Source of the DNA: an uncultured Clostridia bacterium
GTDB lineage: Bacteria > Bacillota > Clostridia > Oscillospirales > Ruminococcaceae
Length of the DNA stretch: 64,000 bases
Assembly: GCA_947624575.1 (NCBI GenBank)
Contig: CANQKY010000002.1
Span: 45,009 to 109,008 of the forward strand
Direction of reading: 5' to 3'
A program made the translations under genes and the position numbers. Each line of letters starts with the position of its first letter. Position 1 is the stretch's first letter. Positions 42,494-52,500 of the stretch are shown here, in pieces. The notes beneath the pieces are model-generated. The model made no database searches. It was given only the letters and a program-made list of their open reading frames with translations, and was not told the DNA's origin.

Positions 42494-44090
42494 ATTTTTT
42501 GGGTGCATACCGCTTCATGATCGACTCGGCAACACGAAGCCCGTCCACGGCGGCGCTCATGATCCCGCCCGCCTTGCCGGGACCTTCCCCGCAGGGATAA
42601 AGTCCGGCGATACCCGCCGCCTGACAAAGCTCGTCCCGCGGAATACTGACCGGTGACGAGGTGCGGGTCTCGGGACCTGTCAGCACCGCGTCTGGATCGC
42701 AAAAGCCATGCAGCTTTCTGTCAAACTGCCGCAGTCCCTCCCGCATCATTTCGGTGACAAAAGGAGGAAAGAGCGCATCGGGGTCAAATGCCGTCACGCC
42801 GCGCGGATAGCTGGGCATGACCTTTTTGGGAGCAAACTCCGGTCGATGATCGAGAAACGCGCCCACCGTGACGGCGGGGGCAAGCCCTTTCCCCAGCCGG
42901 TCTGCAGAGTGCTCCAGACGGCGCTGAAACAAAAAGCCGTCAAAGGCGCCGGAGCCGAAATCCGCCGGAGAAACCGACACCACCAAAGCGGAATTGGCGT
43001 TTTCCCCATCGCGGGCATAGTTGCTCATGCCGTTTGTCACGATACTATCGAAAGAGGACGCCGCCGGCACTACCATACCGCCCGGGCACATACAAAAGGT
43101 ATAAACCGCCCGCTCCCCTTTCCGATAGGAAAGCGCATAGCTCCCCTTTGGAAGCGCGGGGTGACCGGCAAAATCACCGTAGAGGATACGGTCGATATCC
43201 GATTGCAGATGCTCGATCCGCATGCCGACCGAAAAGGGCTTCGGCAAAACCGTGACACCCTGCCGGTGAAGCATACGGTAGGTATCCTCGGCACTGTGAC
43301 CGATTGCCAAAATCAAGTGACTTGTCGGGAAAAACCGCCCGTTTGCAGATATGCCGGACACACCGGAGTTAGTCAGCCGCAAGCCGTCCAGCTTGGTGTG
43401 AAAATGAATTTCGCCTCCCAGCCGGACGATCTCCTGTCGAATCCGTTTGACAATATCCCGCAGCAGATCGGTCCCGATATGCGGTTTCGCGTCCCAGAGA
43501 ATCTCCTGTGGCGCGCCGAATCGCACAAACTGTTCCAATATGTACCGGCAGCGCGGGTCGGAAATGCGGGTGGTCAGCTTGCCGTCCGAAAAGGTGCCGG
43601 CGCCGCCCTCCCCATACTGCACATTGTTCTCCGAATCGAGCGCACCGCCGTTCCAATAGCGGTTGATTGCGTGCACACGCTCGTCCACCTCGCCGCCTCG
43701 CTCCAAGATCACCACGGGATAGCCGTGCTCGATCAGCGAAAGCGCCGCAAACATTCCCGCAGGACCGAATCCGGCGATGACAACAGGTCCGCCAAGCGGT
43801 GTGCTTCCGCAGGCAAGCTCCCACGGCTTTGCCGGTTCGGTATAGCGGATATTGCCGCTTCCCGCTTTTGACACGAAGTTTTGTTCTTCCTCCGGCAAAG
43901 CATCGGTCGTGACCAAAACGGTATAGACAAAGGTGATGGCATGGCGGTGACGCGCATCTACCGCCCGTTTGATCACTTGTCCGCGCGGATTACAGCTCCG
44001 CGGCAGGGAAAGACGCTTTACAGCCGTGAAAACGGCTTCCTCCTGCGGCAGGGTAAACGGCAGGCGGAGATCACTGACCAGAATAGCCAC
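42492..44090 (-). CDS. FAD-dependent oxidoreductase of unknown substrate (COG2509-like)
   Basis: 532 residues. An N-terminal ferredoxin-like RNA-binding-type domain (about 1-80) precedes an FAD/NAD(P) Rossmann fold with VIAGFGPAGMFAALSLIEHGYPVVILERG. Other conserved parts are CMCPGGMVVPA and the C-terminal GLYPCGEGPGKAGGIMSAAVDGL. The family is widespread in Firmicutes with no assigned reaction. It is 16 bp downstream of cdaR and probably co-transcribed with cdaA-cdaR, in the place where glmM usually stands. Confidence 0.88.
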   Translation of the reverse strand: MAILVSDLRLPFTLPQEEAVFTAVKRLSLPRSCNPRGQVIKRAVDARHRHAITFVYTVLVTTDALPEEEQNFVSKAGSGNIRYTEPAKPWELACGSTPLGGPVVIAGFGPAGMFAALSLIEHGYPVVILERGGEVDERVHAINRYWNGGALDSENNVQYGEGGAGTFSDGKLTTRISDPRCRYILEQFVRFGAPQEILWDAKPHIGTDLLRDIVKRIRQEIVRLGGEIHFHTKLDGLRLTNSGVSGISANGRFFPTSHLILAIGHSAEDTYRMLHRQGVTVLPKPFSVGMRIEHLQSDIDRILYGDFAGHPALPKGSYALSYRKGERAVYTFCMCPGGMVVPAASSFDSIVTNGMSNYARDGENANSALVVSVSPADFGSGAFDGFLFQRRLEHSADRLGKGLAPAVTVGAFLDHRPEFAPKKVMPSYPRGVTAFDPDALFPPFVTEMMREGLRQFDRKLHGFCDPDAVLTGPETRTSSPVSIPRDELCQAAGIAGLYPCGEGPGKAGGIMSAAVDGLRVAESIMKRYAPKK

Positions 44091-44106
44091 CGGCTGACCC
44101 CCGCAC

Positions 44107-45381
44107 TCAGGACAGGTTGACGACCAGCGAATAGCTGCCGTACAACCACAAAACGCGGTTTTTCTCGGTGATCAGCACCGCCGGCATTTCCATTTCTCCG
44201 GTCTTGACAGAAGCGACGTTCGCAAAGTCCACGCCGACGGAGATATCCTCCGACTGAAGCTCCGCGATCAGATCGGCTCGACCGACCACCTTGACGTTCT
44301 CCAGCACTGCCGAAGCAAAGGTGGCGCTTCGATCCGAGCTGAGATTCAAAATGCGAAGATTGGTGACTGTGAAACGGGAGGAAGAGAAATTCGCCATATC
44401 AAATGTGACCGTCACCTGCTGAATATTCTGGATATTCACATAGCCGCTGGGGAGCCGCAGATTCATGGTGTAGGTGTAATTGGCGGGGTCCAGCGTGCTG
44501 CAATCGATCTGCCCCAGATTGATGCTGGTCACCGCGTCGGCACTTTCGGGCGGAAGCGCCAGCTCGATCTCGGTGACAGACATCGTATAGGGGATCGTTT
44601 TCATCAAATCATCGGAAGAAAGCCCGTTGGGCGTATTGGAAAACGAGAAGGTCAGCGGAACGGTTTTCCGGCGATAGATCGGCACCGTTAATGTGATGTC
44701 CGTTTTATCATAGGTCCAGTGCGTATCGCTCAGAGGATTACCCTGTGCGTCATAGGCGGTCAGCTTTGCCTCCGAGACCAGCGCCTCGGTGCGCGGCGAG
44801 GAGGACGAGGACGCAGGTGTTGCCACCAGACGGCTGATCTGCTCCAGCTCCCGCTGTGGACCGGTGATCGACACCGAGTTCACGCTGGTATAGGGCGCCT
44901 GACGGATATAGCCGTCCGCCGCCTGCACCTCGTTTGCCTGCACCTCGATCTGCCGGTCGGTGGTGATCTGGTGATCAAACAGGATCGAAAAGGTCGCCGG
45001 TTCGACCGAGGTGATCCGGTAGCTGTCGTTATGCACCGCCTGAGAAGCGACCACCGGCAAAACCGTATCGCCCGCGGTGGTGATACCGGTCACCGGAACA
45101 TTGACCGAAAAATCATCGGCGTCCAGCCGGCTGACGACCGAACGCGCGCCCACCACCGTCACGCGAACGGTGGGCGTCTCATCAAAAACGGGGGTGAGCC
45201 CGTTGACCGCCGGAATGGTAACGGGAACATCGGCAACCGTGACCTGATAATCGTCGCTGCGGTTGACCGCAATGGCAAACCAGCAGACAAACGCCAGCAC
45301 GACCGAAAAGAGCAGCACAAACTGCCGGTTATTGAACAGCTTTGTCAGCTGCAGCTTGGAGGGAAGGTCTTTCAGCTTCAT
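44107..45381 (-). CDS. cdaR: YbbR-domain regulator of diadenylate cyclase (CdaR)
   Basis: 424 residues. One N-terminal membrane anchor (FVLLFSVVLAFVCWFAIAV) is followed by four tandem YbbR repeats exposed outside the cell. It binds and modulates CdaA. The ATG at 45381 overlaps the cdaA stop; a start at 45399 is less likely. Confidence 0.92.
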   Translation of the reverse strand: MKLKDLPSKLQLTKLFNNRQFVLLFSVVLAFVCWFAIAVNRSDDYQVTVADVPVTIPAVNGLTPVFDETPTVRVTVVGARSVVSRLDADDFSVNVPVTGITTAGDTVLPVVASQAVHNDSYRITSVEPATFSILFDHQITTDRQIEVQANEVQAADGYIRQAPYTSVNSVSITGPQRELEQISRLVATPASSSSSPRTEALVSEAKLTAYDAQGNPLSDTHWTYDKTDITLTVPIYRRKTVPLTFSFSNTPNGLSSDDLMKTIPYTMSVTEIELALPPESADAVTSINLGQIDCSTLDPANYTYTMNLRLPSGYVNIQNIQQVTVTFDMANFSSSRFTVTNLRILNLSSDRSATFASAVLENVKVVGRADLIAELQSEDISVGVDFANVASVKTGEMEMPAVLITEKNRVLWLYGSYSLVVNLS

Positions 45382-46226
45382 TTTTTCTTCACCTTCCAAA
45401 ATCCGATTTTCTTTTCCTTATCCGTCTGATCCGGCAGCATACGCTCCTGTAAGTATGCCAAAAGGCTTTCCTGTGTAAAGTCGCGGATCAGCCTGCTGCC
45501 CTCCGCAACCGATATGACGCCGGTTTCCTCCGAAACGATAATCACAATCGCGTCGGAGTTTTCACTCATGCCGATCGCGGCGCGGTGCCGCGAACCGAGC
45601 TGGTGGTCGATCAGCTCCTCATTCTGCGGACGTGGCAAAAAGCAGCCCGCCGCATGAATCCGCCCTTCCCGTATCACGACCGCTCCGTCGTGCAACGGGG
45701 AATTGGGGAAAAACAGGCTGCCCAAAAGAGACTTTGTGGGAAGTGCGTCGATCAAAACACCGGTCGCGATCTGCTCCCCCAATTTGGTCTGCCGCTCCAT
45801 GACGATCAGCGCGCCGGTTTTGGTCTTGGAAAGATCATAGGCGGCGCCGGCGATCACCTGAAGGGAATCACCGACCCGATCGCCCGCATTGGAGAGCATA
45901 CCGGAAGGGGTGATGAGCTTGGTGCGCCCCATGCGTTCCAGCACGCGGCGAAGCTCCGGCTGAAAGATCACGATGATGGCGATCACGCCGATCTGGAGCA
46001 GGTAATCGAGGAAAAAGCGCATGGTGTAAAGATTGAGCCAAAGCGCCAGCAGATAGAGGATCACCAGCAAAAAGATGCCCTTGGCAAGCTGCATGGCTCT
46101 GGTTTCGCGGACGATGCGAATCCCTTTATAGATCAGATAGCTGACCAACAAAATGTCGATCAGATCGGAAATGCGGAAATCCCGCAAGATCGCCAGAATG
46201 GACGACCAGTCGATTGCCAGCAGCAT
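45378..46226 (-). CDS. cdaA: Diadenylate cyclase CdaA
   Basis: 282 residues. Three N-terminal membrane helices (about 10-85) and a DAC/DisA_N domain with LHDGAVVIREGRIHAAGCFLP and GSRHRAAIGMSE, the DGA and RHR motifs of c-di-AMP synthesis. Produces the essential second messenger controlling potassium and turgor. First gene of the operon with its own promoter. Confidence 0.96.
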   Translation of the reverse strand: MLLAIDWSSILAILRDFRISDLIDILLVSYLIYKGIRIVRETRAMQLAKGIFLLVILYLLALWLNLYTMRFFLDYLLQIGVIAIIVIFQPELRRVLERMGRTKLITPSGMLSNAGDRVGDSLQVIAGAAYDLSKTKTGALIVMERQTKLGEQIATGVLIDALPTKSLLGSLFFPNSPLHDGAVVIREGRIHAAGCFLPRPQNEELIDHQLGSRHRAAIGMSENSDAIVIIVSEETGVISVAEGSRLIRDFTQESLLAYLQERMLPDQTDKEKKIGFWKVKKK

Positions 46227-46268
46227 GCGCTCACCTCCCGATTTATCTCATCACGGATACTTTATGCA

Positions 46269-46297
46269 AGTATAGCACAATTTCATGCAAATTGCAA
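46269..46297 (-). promoter_or_regulatory. Promoter of cdaA
   Basis: On the minus strand, TTGCAA (46292-46297) and TATACT (46269-46274) with a 17-bp spacer. Confidence 0.7.
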
Positions 46298-46319
46298 CCG
46301 CAGAGAGAAAAATCAGGTA

Positions 46320-47462
46320 TTATTTTCCGGTCATGACGGAAAGGGTGTAAATCAGCCGATCCACCGACTCCTCGGTGGAAAAGGCGGAGGGCGAAAAACG
46401 GATCAGTCCGTTTTCGGTCGTTCCCATCATCTGATGCGCCAAAGGCGCACAGTGAAGCCCGCCGCGCAGCGCAAAGCCCCGCTCGCTCAGCCGTTCCACC
46501 GCCTCGACCGAGGACACCCCCTCGATCGCAAAGGAGACCACCGGCAGATGCGTGTCTGTCTCAAAGGTCTTGTTGACCGTGCTGATCCCCGAACAGTCCC
46601 GACAAAAACGCCAGAGCTTTTTGGACAGCCGCATCTCATGCCGGTAGATTGTTTGCAGTCCGCGGCTTTTTAAAAAGCGCAGACCCGCTCCGAGGGAAGC
46701 GACCCCCACGCTGCCGACCGTGCCGCTTTCAAACCGGTCCGGCAGGAACTCCGGCTGATCGAGCCGGATCGACGCGCTTCCCGTTCCGCCCTCCAGCAGA
46801 GTGGGGATCGTAAGCCCCGACCGAAGGATCATCAGTCCGGTGCCGGTGATCCCGTACAAGCCCTTATGACCCGCCGTGCAGAGAATGTCGATCCTCAGCC
46901 GATCCATGTCGATCGGCAAAACGCCCGCGCTCTGCGCGGCGTCCACGATGAAAAGCAGTCCGTGCCGATGCGCCAGTTCACCGAGCGCCTTGATCGGCAG
47001 TATCACGCCGTTTACATTGGAGCCGTGGGTGCAGACGATCGCCTTGGTATCCGGACGGATCGCGCTCTCGAACCCTTTGAGGGTCGCTTCCTCATCGCCC
47101 TCATAGACCGGAACGGCGGTAAAGCTGTGCGAGGGGTGACCTGCCAGCGCATGGAGCGGACGGAGCACCGAATTGTGGTCCAGTATGGAGCAAACGGCGT
47201 GTCCGCCGCCCGCCAGCACCCCCTTGATCGCCATATTGAGCGACATGGTGCAGTTGTAGGTGAAGATGACCTGCTCCACATCGGTATGGAAAAAATCCGC
47301 CAGCTCTCGCCGCACCTCGAAAATCATCTGTGCCGTTTTCATCGAGATGGCATGGCCGCTTCTCCCCGCATTTCCGCCGTACACCGTGACCGCCTGCTGC
47401 ACCGCCCGCGTCACGGCGGCGGGCTTCGGAAATGTAGTTGCGGCATTGTCAAAATAAACCAA
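46320..47462 (-). CDS. Class V aminotransferase-fold cysteine desulfurase-like enzyme
   Basis: 380 residues. PLP enzyme with VYFDNAATTFPKP at the N-terminus, PLP Lys in TAGHKGLYGITG near 200 and the sulfur-carrying Cys in GGLHCAPLAHQMMGT near 330. Similar to SufS/selenocysteine-lyase-like enzymes of anaerobes. The TTG at 47462 is inferred from its spacing after GGAAGGGTG and the family N-terminus. It is preceded by a DUF3343 gene whose product is a likely sulfur or selenium acceptor. Confidence 0.87.
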   Translation of the reverse strand: MVYFDNAATTFPKPAAVTRAVQQAVTVYGGNAGRSGHAISMKTAQMIFEVRRELADFFHTDVEQVIFTYNCTMSLNMAIKGVLAGGGHAVCSILDHNSVLRPLHALAGHPSHSFTAVPVYEGDEEATLKGFESAIRPDTKAIVCTHGSNVNGVILPIKALGELAHRHGLLFIVDAAQSAGVLPIDMDRLRIDILCTAGHKGLYGITGTGLMILRSGLTIPTLLEGGTGSASIRLDQPEFLPDRFESGTVGSVGVASLGAGLRFLKSRGLQTIYRHEMRLSKKLWRFCRDCSGISTVNKTFETDTHLPVVSFAIEGVSSVEAVERLSERGFALRGGLHCAPLAHQMMGTTENGLIRFSPSAFSTEESVDRLIYTLSVMTGK

Positions 47463-47487
47463 GTTAAAACACACCCTTCCTATGGAC

Positions 47488-47547
47488 AAAAGGTGCAGAG
47501 GCTTCCCCTTTGCACCTTTTAATGCTACAGCTCTATAAGGGGAAGCC
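47488..47547 (-). promoter_or_regulatory. Two overlapping inverted repeats between the DUF3343 and desulfurase genes
   Basis: TGCACCTTTT (47511-47520) pairs with AAAAGGTGCA (47488-47497) as a terminator-like 10-bp hairpin. Its loop contains a 9-nt segment (47500-47508) perfectly complementary to 47539-47547. The two stems could be alternatives in an attenuator. No ligand is suggested by the sequence. Confidence 0.5.
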
Positions 47548-47574
47548 GGTTACGGGCGATTCCCCTATCGGGTA

Positions 47575-47790
47575 TCAGCCTATGATCTCACCAATGGGAA
47601 AGCCCGCGCTTTGCAGCATGGAGGCAGCGGCAAGGGTGTCCCCCTTCACCTGCACGCCATAGCCGCAGCCGTGTGTCCTCAGCTGCTGCGGCACCCGATG
47701 CACATAGGCTTTGACCCCCTGTTTTGCAAGCCAGGCTTCCGCCTTATACGCATATGTGATGGAGCTTAGCATAATGATTTGTTTTGACAT
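47575..47790 (-). CDS. DUF3343 protein, putative selenium/sulfur carrier
   Basis: 71 residues, MSKQIIMLSSITYAYKAEAW. Small alpha/beta protein with a single Cys in THGCGYGVQV near residue 42, the conserved position in DUF3343. The family is found beside cysteine desulfurase and selenium genes and is thought to carry persulfide or selenium. ATG at 47790 behind AAGGTGG; longer frames into the upstream repeat are rejected. Confidence 0.8.
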   Translation of the reverse strand: MSKQIIMLSSITYAYKAEAWLAKQGVKAYVHRVPQQLRTHGCGYGVQVKGDTLAAASMLQSAGFPIGEIIG

Positions 47791-48109
47791 TATTACCACC
47801 TTCCATCTCTTTATCCTATGCGGTGTCCCTCTAAATGTGAGCATAAAAGTAGTGCGGCGATAAAGTCGCCACACTTCGAGGGACAAAATGAAATATTTAT
47901 AATCCGTCACAAAGACCGGCATAGCGCACAGCCAGCGGCTGGCATGGCGTTTACCTGCCGAAGCTGATATCTGGAATCGCAAAAGGATAATTGCGGTTTT
48001 GAATCCCTCCACCGCGCTTTAGCGCGGTCCCCCTCCCTTTGACAAGGGAGGTTTTGACAAAGACAAAAACAGCACCGTCAAATGAATGACAGTGCTGCTT
48101 TGATACTGT
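47791..48109. repeat. Intergenic spacer with dispersed repeat modules
   Basis: No gene seen. It contains a hairpin followed by CTTCGAGGGACAAA (about 47850-47887) and the reverse complement of the ATAATCCGTCA-type segment seen near 3775. The 74-nt block at 47993-48066 matches 3898-3970 with one length difference. The block includes two stems, CCGCGC/GCGCGG and CCTCCCTT/AAGGGAGG. It lies directly downstream of the LCP gene, as the other copy lies downstream of typA. Confidence 0.75.
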
Positions 48110-49390
48110 TTAATCGTCGTCGGAATAGGAGGACGCGGCGGTGGTAGGCGGAATATCATCATAGATAAAGCTCTGGATCGAGTCCTTGACCGAATCCCAG
48201 TCCACATCAAGCGCAACCTCCTGCGGGCTGATGCGAACCTCGCCGTCCCCCACCAAATCCTCATCGCGGGGATACCGCGCCTGCTCAAAGGTGACGTCGC
48301 TCCGCAGCAGGATACCGGCAAGGCTTAATATATTATCCACATCAAGCGAGGTCTCCACATATTTGACCATCTTGGTCCCCATGGTCAGCAGACGGAAGCC
48401 GTCGAGCTGGATCGCCTTTTCAAACAGCTTTTCCATCACCAGACGCTGACGATCGGTACGACCGTAATCGCTGACCTCGCCCGAAATCGTCGGCGCATAG
48501 CGCAAGCGGGCAAACGCGACCGCCTGCATACCGTTTAGATGCACAGCACCGGTCTCAGTCACATAGTAAGACGCCTTGTCCTTGATCCCCTGCAGGTCAC
48601 ATTGCTCGCTGATCGTACCGTTCATATGGACTCGTTCCTGCTCGGTGATCTCGACGTCTACGCCGTCCACCGCGTCGATAATCTCCTCCATATTGGCAAA
48701 ATCGACCGTTGCATATTCCTTGATGTTGAGCTCCAGCTGCTCATTGAGGGTCTTGACCGCAAGCTCGGGACCTCCGAAATTGTAAGCGGCGTTGATTTTA
48801 TAAAGCTGGTCGTCGTCCACCTTGGGACTGTTGATATACACCGCGCTGTCCCGCATGATAGAGGAAATCTTGATTTTATGGTGGTTTTTATCCACCGTGA
48901 GGATCATGATCGAATCGGAACGGGAGCCGGCGTCGGCATACTCCCCGCTGGTGCGGGTGTCCAGCCCGAACAGGGCGATGTTCGTGATGCCGGCGGCGTC
49001 TCTGCCGCTTTCCATAATGGCAAGCCGCTCATCATCGTCGGTAAAGCTCTGTGTATCGAGGAAATTGTCGTTGATCCAGTCCTTCCCCCAAAACTCAAAC
49101 GCCAAAGCCAGCGCCACGAAGATGAGAACAAAGACCGCCAGAATTTTAAGCCCTGTGCGGCGTTTTTTCTTTTTCCTTTTCTGCACCGGTGTGGGACGGC
49201 GTCCGCCGCCGGAACCGCCGCCACGGAAAGCAGACAGCTCACTTGACATATCCCGCCGGTTTTCGGTATAAATATCCCGACTGCCTTGCGGTTCGCGGTT
49301 CCCCGCATTTCTGCTGTTGGAATAGATGTCCTGCGGCTCGCTGCGGTTCACTCTGCCGCGATAGGTTGGCGTCTGGTTCGATGTATTCAA
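48110..49390 (-). CDS. LytR-CpsA-Psr (LCP) family cell-wall ligase
   Basis: 426 residues. A long hydrophilic cytoplasmic N-terminus (about 1-85), a Lys/Arg-rich stop (KRKKKKRRTG), one membrane helix (about 95-118) and an extracellular LCP domain with SDSIMILTVDKNHHKIKISSIMRDS and later RLRYAPTISGEVSDYGRTDRQR. LCP enzymes attach polymers to peptidoglycan. The TTG at 49390 follows GAGGTG. It has its own promoter. Together with the CpsB-CpsC-CpsD trio it suggests a capsule or wall polymer made elsewhere. Confidence 0.92.
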   Translation of the reverse strand: MNTSNQTPTYRGRVNRSEPQDIYSNSRNAGNREPQGSRDIYTENRRDMSSELSAFRGGGSGGGRRPTPVQKRKKKKRRTGLKILAVFVLIFVALALAFEFWGKDWINDNFLDTQSFTDDDERLAIMESGRDAAGITNIALFGLDTRTSGEYADAGSRSDSIMILTVDKNHHKIKISSIMRDSAVYINSPKVDDDQLYKINAAYNFGGPELAVKTLNEQLELNIKEYATVDFANMEEIIDAVDGVDVEITEQERVHMNGTISEQCDLQGIKDKASYYVTETGAVHLNGMQAVAFARLRYAPTISGEVSDYGRTDRQRLVMEKLFEKAIQLDGFRLLTMGTKMVKYVETSLDVDNILSLAGILLRSDVTFEQARYPRDEDLVGDGEVRISPQEVALDVDWDSVKDSIQSFIYDDIPPTTAASSYSDDD

Positions 49391-49454
49391 ACTGTCACCT
49401 CTTATCAAATGAAACAGGGAAAAGACGAAATCGGTCGAAGCAAATCACACAAGT

Positions 49455-49483
49455 AGTTTACCACATCGAACAGCAAAAATCAA
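49455..49483 (-). promoter_or_regulatory. Promoter of the LCP gene
   Basis: On the minus strand, TTGATT (49478-49483) and TAAACT (49455-49460) with a 17-bp spacer. Confidence 0.6.
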
Positions 49484-49516
49484 GACAGAGTTCAATTTGT
49501 TTGAAAAGTGTAAGAA

Positions 49517-52500
49517 TTAGAAAGAGAAAAGCGTCATCTGGCTTGTTTCGGGAATCCCATGGAACACGCCCGCTTCTCTCAGCCGGTCAATGACCGACTG
49601 GCTGACGCCGGAGCGCGATTTCACTTCCTCCACTGAAATGTACTCCCCTTTTTCGCCCGCTTGCTGCAGGCTTTCTGCAGCTCCTGTGCCGATTCCGCTC
49701 AAGCAGGAAAAGGGCAGCCGTATCTTCCCGCTTTCGTTCTGATAGTTCACGGCATGAGAGCGATAGAGATCGACCGGCAGAAACTCGATTCCGCGGCAGA
49801 GCGCCTCATTGAGCACCAGCAGTACATCAAGCGCTTTATCCTCTATTTCGATTCGATCCTTCCCCTTTGCCAGCAGTCCCTCGATCCTGGCACGGGCAAG
49901 CCCTTTTCCCTGCACCGCCGCTTCGGCATCAAAGTTCTCGCCGCGCACCGTGAAATAGGTAGCGTAAAACTCCAGCGGGTAATAAACTTTATACCACCCC
50001 AGCCTGACCGCCGCAATACAGTAAGCCGAGGCGTGCGCCTTCGGGAACATATACTGAATCTTCATACAGCTTTCGATATACCACTCCGGCACGCCGTGCT
50101 CCCGCATGGCGGAAAGGTGCTCCTCGGTCAGTTGTGTTCGCGCCTTTCCCTTTCGGGTGATCTCCATGATCTGGAACGCCATGCCCGGCTCAAGCCCCTT
50201 ATACATCAGATAGGTCATGATGCTGTCACGGGTACCGATCACCTCGTCGATGGTGCAGGTGCCGGAATGGATCAGCTCCTGCGCGTTCCCTGCCCAAACA
50301 TCGGTGCCGTGCGACAGACCGGAAATCTGAAGCAGGTTGGCAAAGTTTTTGGGCTTTGCCTCAACGAGCATTCGTCTGGTATTTTCGGTACCCATTTCGG
50401 GAAGAGCCAGCGAGCCGGTTTGGCTGAAAATTTCCTCGGCGCTCAGGTCAAGGGCAGCGGGTGAGGTGAACAGGCTGTACACCTTCGGGTCGTTCATCGG
50501 AATTTGATCCACCTTAATACCGGTCATATCCTCCAGATGCTTAAAGTGAGTAGGACCGAGATGCCCCAGCTCGTCCAGCTTCAAAAGGGTATCGTGCATG
50601 GCGTTAAAATCAAAATGGGTGGTGATGATCCCGCTGCTTGCTTTGTTCGCAGGATGCTGGATCGGCGTGAAATCGTAGATGTCATACTCCGCCGGTACGA
50701 CCACCATGCCGCCCGGATGCTGGCTGGTCGTCCGCTTTACGCCGGTGCAGCCGATGGCAAGCCGGTTTTCCTCGGCACGGTGTACCACCCTGCCCTTTTC
50801 TTCCATGTATTTTTTCACAAAGCCGTAGGCGTTCTTGTCCTTAACGGTTCCAATCGTACCCGCCTTGAACACATGATCCTGACCGAACAGCTCGGTGGTG
50901 TACTGGTGCGCACGCGCCTGATATTCGTCCGCGAAATTCAAGTCGATATCGGGCGCCTTATCACCATTGAAGCCGAGGAATGTTTCAAACGGGATGTCAT
51001 GCCCGTCCCCCCGCATCGGCTTGCCGCACATCGGGCAGAGCTGATCGGGCAGGTCGTAACCGGAGCCGTATCTGCCATCGGTAAAGAACTCGCTATACCG
51101 GCAGTTGCCACAGATATAGTGAGGCGGCAGCGGATTGACCTCCGAAATACCCGCCATAGTCGCCGCAAAGGAGGAGCCGACCGAACCACGGGAACCAACC
51201 ATATAGCCGTCCTCCTCGGAGCGGCGCACCAGCTTTTGGGCGATGATATACAAAACGGCAAAGCCGTTTTTGATGATGGAATCGAGCTCCTTATCCAGCC
51301 GCTGCTGCACGATTTCGGGCAGCGGATCGCCGTAGATCTCTTTGGCGCGGCGGTAGCAGATTTGGGGCAATTCCTCCTCCGCACCGGGAATGGTGGGCGT
51401 AAAAGTACCCTTCGGGAAGGCGCGCAGATCGGGGTCCACCAGATCGGCGATCTTATTGGTGTTCTCCACCACCACTTCATATGCCTTTTTCTCACCGAGA
51501 TAGGAAAACTCCTGCAGCATTTCATCGGTGGTACGCAGATAAAGCGGCGCCTGCTTGTCCGCGTCAGGATATCCCTGTCCCGCCTGCAAAATCTCACGGA
51601 AGATGCTGTCCTCCGGCTCAAGAAAATGGACGTCGCAGGTGGCGACCACCGGCTTATGAAGCTTTTCGCCCAGCCGGACGATGGTACGGTTAAACTCCCT
51701 TAATTGCTCCTCGCTTTCCACAGGGGCGTCCTCACCCCGCAGCAAAAAGGCGTTGTTGCCGATCGGCTGTATCTCCAGATAATCGTAAAACGAAGCGATC
51801 CTGCAAAGCTCACTCCACGGTTTTCCCTCCAGGACAGCCTGAAACAGTTCACCCGCTTCGCAGGCGCTGCCGATGATCAGCCCCTCGCGGTATTTGACCA
51901 GCTCGCTTTTGGGAATGCGCGGCTGCTTTGGATGTCTGCCGGGCGCGCCGAAATAGCGAAGATAAGAAGCGGAGATCAGCCGATAGAGATTTTTCAGCCC
52001 GGTTTTATTCTTTACCAGTATGATTTGATGAAAGGACGGAAGCTGCTTCGGGTCATCGTTTCCGAGCTTCTTATCGATCTCACCACAGGAGGTCACGCCG
52101 TACTCCTCGGTCATCTGCCGGATCAGACAGGCAAAAATAGCCGCGAGAATTCCCGCATCATCGCAGGCACGGTGATGATTGAAATTGCCGAGCTTCAGAT
52201 GCCTTGCGACCGTATCCAGCTTGTAATTGGACAGATCGGGCAAGAGCTTTCGTGCCAGCACCACCGTATCGATTGCGGTATCGGGACAGGAAAGTCCGTG
52301 CCGCTCTGCCACGGCGCCCAAAAAGCCCATATCGAACGGTGCATTATGCGCCACACAAACGGCGTCGCCGCAAAACTCCATAAACATCCGCAGCGCGTCC
52401 GCCTCGCCCGGCGCGTTTGCCACCATACTGTCAGTGATGCCGGTCAGTTTCACGATCCTCTCCGGGATCGGTCTGCCGGGATCGACAAAGGTGTTGAACC

